In this document: positions 7,169 to 10,480 of the stretch, one piece after another
Layout: each line of letters begins with the position of its first letter
Numbering within the stretch: the stretch's first letter is position 1
The notes under the pieces: model-generated
What the model saw: only the letters and a program-made list of their open reading frames with translations
What the model was told of the DNA's origin: nothing
Databases searched by the model: none
Program-made: the position numbers and the translations under genes
NCBI GenBank assembly: GCA_013042255.1
Contig: JABDQK010000208.1
Span: 1 to 10,480 of the forward strand
From: Flavobacteriaceae bacterium
Lineage (GTDB): Bacteria > Bacteroidota > Bacteroidia > Flavobacteriales > Flavobacteriaceae
Reading direction: 5' to 3'
DNA length: 10,480 bases

Positions 7169-7957
7169 CTAAAGGGATTTCAACAGGCCCCCGTCTATGG
7201 GAATATTGGTTCCCGTAATATAAGCGGCCTGATCTGAGGCGAGAAAGGTTGCCAGGTAGCCGTATTCCTCTGGTTTACCCAACCTTTTTAGAGGGACATT
7301 ACCAGTCATAAAATCTTTTACTTCGCTTAGTTCAATTTGCTGCTGTTCTGCTTTTTTTTGATTGAGTTCATTCAATCGTTCTGTGTCAAAGTATCCGGTA
7401 AGAACATTGTTGACCGTAATCTGATACGGTCCGACCTCAGATGCCAGACTTTTCGCCCAGGCCACCACTGCAGAACGGATTGTATTAGACAGCACAAGAT
7501 ATGACAAGGGCTCTTTTACCGAAACCGAAGCAACATTGATAATTCGGCCCCAACTCCGGGCTTTCATATGTGTTAAGGCCAGCTGAGTGGTGAAGACCAC
7601 CGTCTTAAACATAGTATCAAAGGCTTCCTGATAATCTCCTATCTCTTTTTCTGCAGCTGATCCTGCCTGAGGTCCCTGAGTATTGTTGATAAGGATGTCA
7701 ACAGTATTCGTAGCAAAGTACTCTTCCATGATACCCTTGTACTGGTCGTAGTTGTTAAAATCCACTACGAGGTACTGGTGCTGTTGCTCCGGAGCACTAT
7801 TATGGAGGGAAGCTAGAATCGACCTAAGTTTTTCTTCCCGTCTGGCCATTATCGTTACCCTGGCGCCGCTTTTGGCCAATTGTCGGGCAATGCCAAGTCC
7901 TATTCCCCGGCTACTGCCCCCAACAAGTGCATTTTTCCCCTTTAGGTTGACGATCAT
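7169..7957 (-). CDS. SDR family oxidoreductase with atypical active site (BKR-like)
   Basis: A 262-residue short-chain dehydrogenase/reductase. The Rossmann motif GGSSRGIGLGIA (13-24), with R17 and ARR (38-40) after beta 2, suggests NADP(H). The structural NNAG motif is NNTQ (91-94) and the catalytic-strand Ser is S144 in VASVS. The usual Tyr-x3-Lys is not at its aligned place: upstream of WAKSLA (167-172) the sequence is LSNTIR, which puts S157 where Tyr and R161 where Lys should be. This is the signature of the BKR-like SDR subgroup known to lack a perfect tetrad, not a frameshift. The C-terminal PIDGGLLKSL (253-262) is SDR-like. The start lies 6 bases after the cupin stop, so it is the last gene of a methyltransferase-cupin-SDR operon. 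The substrate is unknown, and it may not be a classical reductase. Confidence 0.9.
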   Translation of the reverse strand: MIVNLKGKNALVGGSSRGIGLGIARQLAKSGARVTIMARREEKLRSILASLHNSAPEQQHQYLVVDFNNYDQYKGIMEEYFATNTVDILINNTQGPQAGSAAEKEIGDYQEAFDTMFKTVVFTTQLALTHMKARSWGRIINVASVSVKEPLSYLVLSNTIRSAVVAWAKSLASEVGPYQITVNNVLTGYFDTERLNELNQKKAEQQQIELSEVKDFMTGNVPLKRLGKPEEYGYLATFLASDQAAYITGTNIPIDGGLLKSL

Positions 7958-7963
7958 AATTGT

Positions 7964-8281
7964 TTATTTATAGGCCTCTCTCACAGGACTGAATATATCC
8001 ATTAGCAGACAGGGAGTTAATGCTTTGCCACTATGTGGGGCGTGCGGCGGAATAACTATGAGTTCACCGTCCTTGTATATAGCTGTACTTCCATCTACGG
8101 TAAATTCAAATTCGCCTTCTAGAACCTGCATGATCTGTTCATTTTCATGTGAGTGTTCCGGAACTTCTGCATCTTTCTTTACTTCCCAGTAAACCAGTGT
8201 CATTTTTTGTCCATGTATCATTTTGCCCATAAAGCCCGGGATGATCTCTTCTGGAGTCATTTTGTCTAAATGTATTTTCAT
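7964..8281 (-). CDS. Small single-domain cupin (KdgF-like)
   Basis: A 105-residue single cupin barrel. Motif 1 is PEHSHENEQIMQVLEGE (41-57) with H43 and H45. By spacing to G56 the third metal ligand would be Q49 (or E48), as in the His-His-Gln-His site of KdgF-type cupins. Motif 2 is DGELIVIPPHAPHSGKA (71-87) with the fourth ligand H83. KdgF linearises unsaturated uronates, but similar small cupins also isomerise, bind sugars or have no known role, and no uronate lyase or sugar-acid kinase lies nearby. There is no signal peptide, so it is cytoplasmic. It sits 12 bases after the methyltransferase stop and 6 bases before the SDR start, so it is almost surely co-transcribed and probably acts on the same pathway. 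Confidence 0.88.
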   Translation of the reverse strand: MKIHLDKMTPEEIIPGFMGKMIHGQKMTLVYWEVKKDAEVPEHSHENEQIMQVLEGEFEFTVDGSTAIYKDGELIVIPPHAPHSGKALTPCLLMDIFSPVREAYK

Positions 8282-8293
8282 ATGATGATAAGT

Positions 8294-9049
8294 TCAGCTC
8301 TTTTGCATAAGGTACATATGTTCATTGAGTATTTCATCTTCGGATATCGTTATGTCTGGTTTGTATATGGAACCCAGACTCATGGTGTCCTGGTGATCAA
8401 TAAGGTTATACCCTTCAACGGAGGAGTAGAATTCTTCCGGTACGGTCTGATAATTGAATTGCTGATTCTTCTCCAGATTCACTTCTACAAAATCGATTAA
8501 CTTCTTAAAGACTACCTGCTTTTCCAGAGAGGGTTCAAAGGAAACACTTCCAATGAAATCCTCTTTTTTTTGCAGCCGATTAAAGAGATTAAAAAGTCGG
8601 GTAGTATCCTCCTTCCCTAAAAAAAACAAAACTCCTTCAATCAGAATAAATATTTTCTTGCCCTTTGACAGCGGAAGTAATTTATTATAAAGATATTCCA
8701 GTGAAACCGCATTGAAATCGGCCGACACAAATTCGATATTTCTCTTTGGTAGTAAGCCTTCAGCCTGCCATAGGCGGGTTTTATCCTTTTTAAAAGAAAT
8801 GACATCCGTCGTATCAATTTCCACATAAAGAACCGAAGGGGGAAGGGTAAACGGATACATGCTGAATCCACATCCAAAATTCAAAAGGATATCGATTTTA
8901 TTTTCTTCTACCAGGGTGTTCAGCGTATCAAAAAAGTACCGGTTCCGAAGGCAGTGCGCAAGAGATTCATAAGAAGATACGGCCCGGCTATAGCGTTCGG
9001 CATGCACATTCGTAGCTTCATTCGCCCATAGATGGGCAAAAGGATCCAA
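8294..9049 (-). CDS. Class I SAM methyltransferase, LCM/PPM-like
   Basis: A methyltransferase resembling the leucine carboxyl methyltransferase (LCM) family. The SAM motif is LNFGCGFSMYPF (56-67, G59 and G61), the ribose-binding acid follows in YVEIDTTD (75-82), then SADFNA (109-114), and ILIEGVLFFL (135-144) corresponds to the EGxLxYL segment of the family. Bacterial members methylate varied carboxyls or hydroxyls; the substrate is unknown. The 251-residue frame counts from a TTG at 9049, the first normal start codon. The open frame continues upstream to a stop at 9146-9148 and encodes HETAFVTAAFRAGDP just before, which matches the TAxxxAxxRA N-terminus of LCM proteins. The true protein is therefore probably about 18-32 residues longer and starts at a rare codon or carries a start-codon lesion. 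It heads the methyltransferase-cupin-SDR unit. It diverges from the Mur ligase gene. Confidence 0.8.
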   Translation of the reverse strand: MDPFAHLWANEATNVHAERYSRAVSSYESLAHCLRNRYFFDTLNTLVEENKIDILLNFGCGFSMYPFTLPPSVLYVEIDTTDVISFKKDKTRLWQAEGLLPKRNIEFVSADFNAVSLEYLYNKLLPLSKGKKIFILIEGVLFFLGKEDTTRLFNLFNRLQKKEDFIGSVSFEPSLEKQVVFKKLIDFVEVNLEKNQQFNYQTVPEEFYSSVEGYNLIDHQDTMSLGSIYKPDITISEDEILNEHMYLMQKS

Positions 9050-9177
9050 ACTCAGGGAAGGGTCTCCGGCCCTGAATGCAGCTGTGACAAAAGCAGTCTC
9101 GTGTATGTTTATTTTCTGTTCCAGAACAAATATCTTATGCAGAATCTAAGATAGTAAGAATCTCAATGTCTCTTCAC

Positions 9178-9208
9178 TTTGGGAAGCATATTTCAAACCC
9201 TATCTTTG
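9178..9208 (+). promoter_or_regulatory. Bacteroidota-type promoter for the Mpl-like gene
   Basis: TTTG (9178-9181), 19 bases, then TATCTTTG (9201-9208) fits the TTTG / TAnnTTTG consensus exactly at the usual spacing. It is the best promoter in the window. Transcription should begin near 9213-9216, leaving a leader of about 12-15 bases before the ATG at 9228. Confidence 0.7.
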
Positions 9209-9227
9209 TTCGAAATTTTACTGGCAA

Positions 9228-10480
9228 ATGCGAATCCATTTTATTGCTATTGGGGGAAGTGCCATGCACAACCTCGCTTTGGCGTTGCACGACAAGGGGT
9301 ATGAAATTTCAGGGAGTGATGACGTTATTTTTGAACCCTCTAAATCGCGCTTAGAGCAGCAAGGCTTGTTACCAGAGCAATTTGGATGGTATCCCGGGAA
9401 ACTTGACAAAAACATAAATGCTGTCATCCTTGGGATGCATGCGAAAAAAGACAATCCCGAATTGTTGAAAGCTCAGGAACTGGGGTTAAAGATCTACTCC
9501 TATCCGGAGTTCCTTTATGAACAATCAAAAAATAAAACACGGGTAGTGATCGGAGGAAGTCATGGTAAAACAACGATCACTTCAATGATACTGCATGTGC
9601 TCGCCTATCACGGGAAGGCCGTCGATTTTATGGTAGGGGCCCAACTGGAAGGATTTGACCGTATGGTCCATCTGACTGAGGAAAATGATTTTATAGTCCT
9701 TGAAGGGGATGAGTATTTGTCCTCTCCTATAGACAAACGCCCTAAATTCCATCTATATCAACCTAATATTGCCCTCTTGAGCGGAATCGCCTGGGATCAT
9801 ATGAACGTCTTTCCCACTTTTGAGAATTACCTCCAGCAATTTCAAATCTTTGTGGATGGCATAGTTAAAGGAGGTAGTATTACCTACAATCAGGAAGACA
9901 AATGGGTTGCTGAGGTGATTGACAAGACGGAAAACACGATCAGGAAATTTCCCTACAGTACCCCTGATTATCAGATTATAGAAGGACAGACTTATCTAAG
10001 TACTGAAGAAGGCCCTTTACCTATTGAAGTTTTTGGTAAACATAACCTGAATAATTTGGCCGGTGCAAAATGGATTTGTCAGCAGATGGGAGTTGATGAG
10101 GATGATTTTTACCAGGCCATAAGCACCTTTAAAGGAGCATCAAAGCGACTGGAGAAACTGGGCGAAAGTAAGTCCTCGGTTGTCTTTAAAGATTTTGCCC
10201 ATTCGCCAAGTAAAGTGGAGGCAACCACAAAAGCGAGTAAAGAACAATTCCCTGAAAAAAAGCTGGTGGCCTGCCTGGAACTTCATACCTACAGTAGCCT
10301 TAACGAAGCCTTTCTCTCACACTATCAGGGAACGCTGAACGTTGCAGACGTATCGGCGGTATTTTACTCCCCTGAATCGGTAGCTATCAAAAAGCTGGCG
10401 CCTTTATCAGCAGAACAGATCAGGACGGCTTTTAAAAATGACAAACTGGAAGTATTTACCGATCCCGGGGAATTTGAACA
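9228..10480 (+). CDS. mpl: Mur ligase family protein, Mpl-like (3' end outside window)
   Basis: An open frame of 417 codons from the ATG at 9228 that leaves the window without a stop; E. coli Mpl has 457 residues, so about 40 are missing. It opens with MRIHFIAIGGSAM and GYEISGSD (24-31), the MurC/Mpl N-terminal domain. The ATP loop is GGSHGKTT (109-116); EGDEY (159-163) and DKRPKF (169-174) correspond to ADEYD and DKRSKF of E. coli Mpl. WDHMNVF (189-195), GKHNLNN and KDFAHSPSKV follow in the order expected for the central and C-terminal domains. Mpl joins the tripeptide L-Ala-gamma-D-Glu-mDAP to UDP-MurNAc in murein recycling in the cytoplasm. DKRxKF favours Mpl over MurC, though Bacteroidota homologues are divergent and exact specificity is inferred. 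It has its own strong promoter and stands alone on this strand. Confidence 0.88.
   Translation, partial: MRIHFIAIGGSAMHNLALALHDKGYEISGSDDVIFEPSKSRLEQQGLLPEQFGWYPGKLDKNINAVILGMHAKKDNPELLKAQELGLKIYSYPEFLYEQSKNKTRVVIGGSHGKTTITSMILHVLAYHGKAVDFMVGAQLEGFDRMVHLTEENDFIVLEGDEYLSSPIDKRPKFHLYQPNIALLSGIAWDHMNVFPTFENYLQQFQIFVDGIVKGGSITYNQEDKWVAEVIDKTENTIRKFPYSTPDYQIIEGQTYLSTEEGPLPIEVFGKHNLNNLAGAKWICQQMGVDEDDFYQAISTFKGASKRLEKLGESKSSVVFKDFAHSPSKVEATTKASKEQFPEKKLVACLELHTYSSLNEAFLSHYQGTLNVADVSAVFYSPESVAIKKLAPLSAEQIRTAFKNDKLEVFTDPGEFE

Noticed and set aside
8270..8500. 76-codon plus-strand frame at the methyltransferase/cupin junction
   Set aside because: It is opposite both genes, with no recognisable domain; a shadow frame.
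9166..9354. 62-codon plus-strand frame crossing the mpl start
   Set aside because: It overlaps the promoter and the first 127 bases of the Mur ligase in another frame; the Mur ligase frame is clearly the coding one.
1..10480. Search for CRISPR arrays, toxin-antitoxin pairs, defence genes, transposases and tRNAs
   Set aside because: No regularly spaced repeats, no recognisable transposase or nuclease, no tRNA-like cloverleaf, and the gaps are too short and filled with promoters to hide such genes.

Overview
The window looks like the chromosome of a member of the Flavobacteriaceae or a close relative (Bacteroidota). Three things point there. Several genes are preceded by the Bacteroidota -7 element TAnnTTTG instead of sigma70-type boxes, in two cases with a TTG -33 element. 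Shine-Dalgarno sequences are weak or missing. The gene content (M3 peptidase, purE, purK, an Hpt/Adk enzyme, obgE) resembles a flavobacterial housekeeping neighbourhood. I see no tRNA, rRNA, CRISPR array, insertion sequence or phage gene. No gap between genes exceeds about 180 bases.

Layout: (1) 1-424, a possible terminator from an upstream plus-strand gene, then a small rhodanese-domain lipoprotein. (2) 421-4183, a minus-strand run transcribed purK -> purE -> M3 oligopeptidase; its last stop codon overlaps that of the rhodanese gene. (3) 4184-6476, a divergent promoter region, then a fused hypoxanthine phosphoribosyltransferase/adenylate kinase and the ribosome-assembly GTPase Obg. (4) 6583-7098, a DUF4136-type lipoprotein. 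(5) 7169-9049 (and probably a little beyond), a tight minus-strand cassette transcribed as an LCM-type methyltransferase -> small cupin -> SDR with an altered active site. (6) 9178-10480, a well-formed promoter and an Mpl-like Mur ligase that runs off the right edge.

How the genes fit together: purK and purE carry out the CO2-fixing step of de novo purine synthesis. The divergent fusion gene salvages hypoxanthine/guanine with PRPP and balances adenylate nucleotides, so both purine routes start from one 98-base region. Obg (GTP/ppGpp-responsive) follows. The Mur ligase belongs to peptidoglycan synthesis or recycling. The methyltransferase-cupin-SDR cassette is the only part whose job is not clear; its spacing (12 and 6 bases) suggests one small pathway.

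The points most worth a second look are the linker-less Hpt-Adk fusion with its near-leaderless promoter, the SDR whose Tyr-x3-Lys is replaced by Ser-x3-Arg, and the methyltransferase whose conserved N-terminus extends upstream of any normal start codon. I found no clear evidence of a wholly new defence or mobile system; most of the window is housekeeping.
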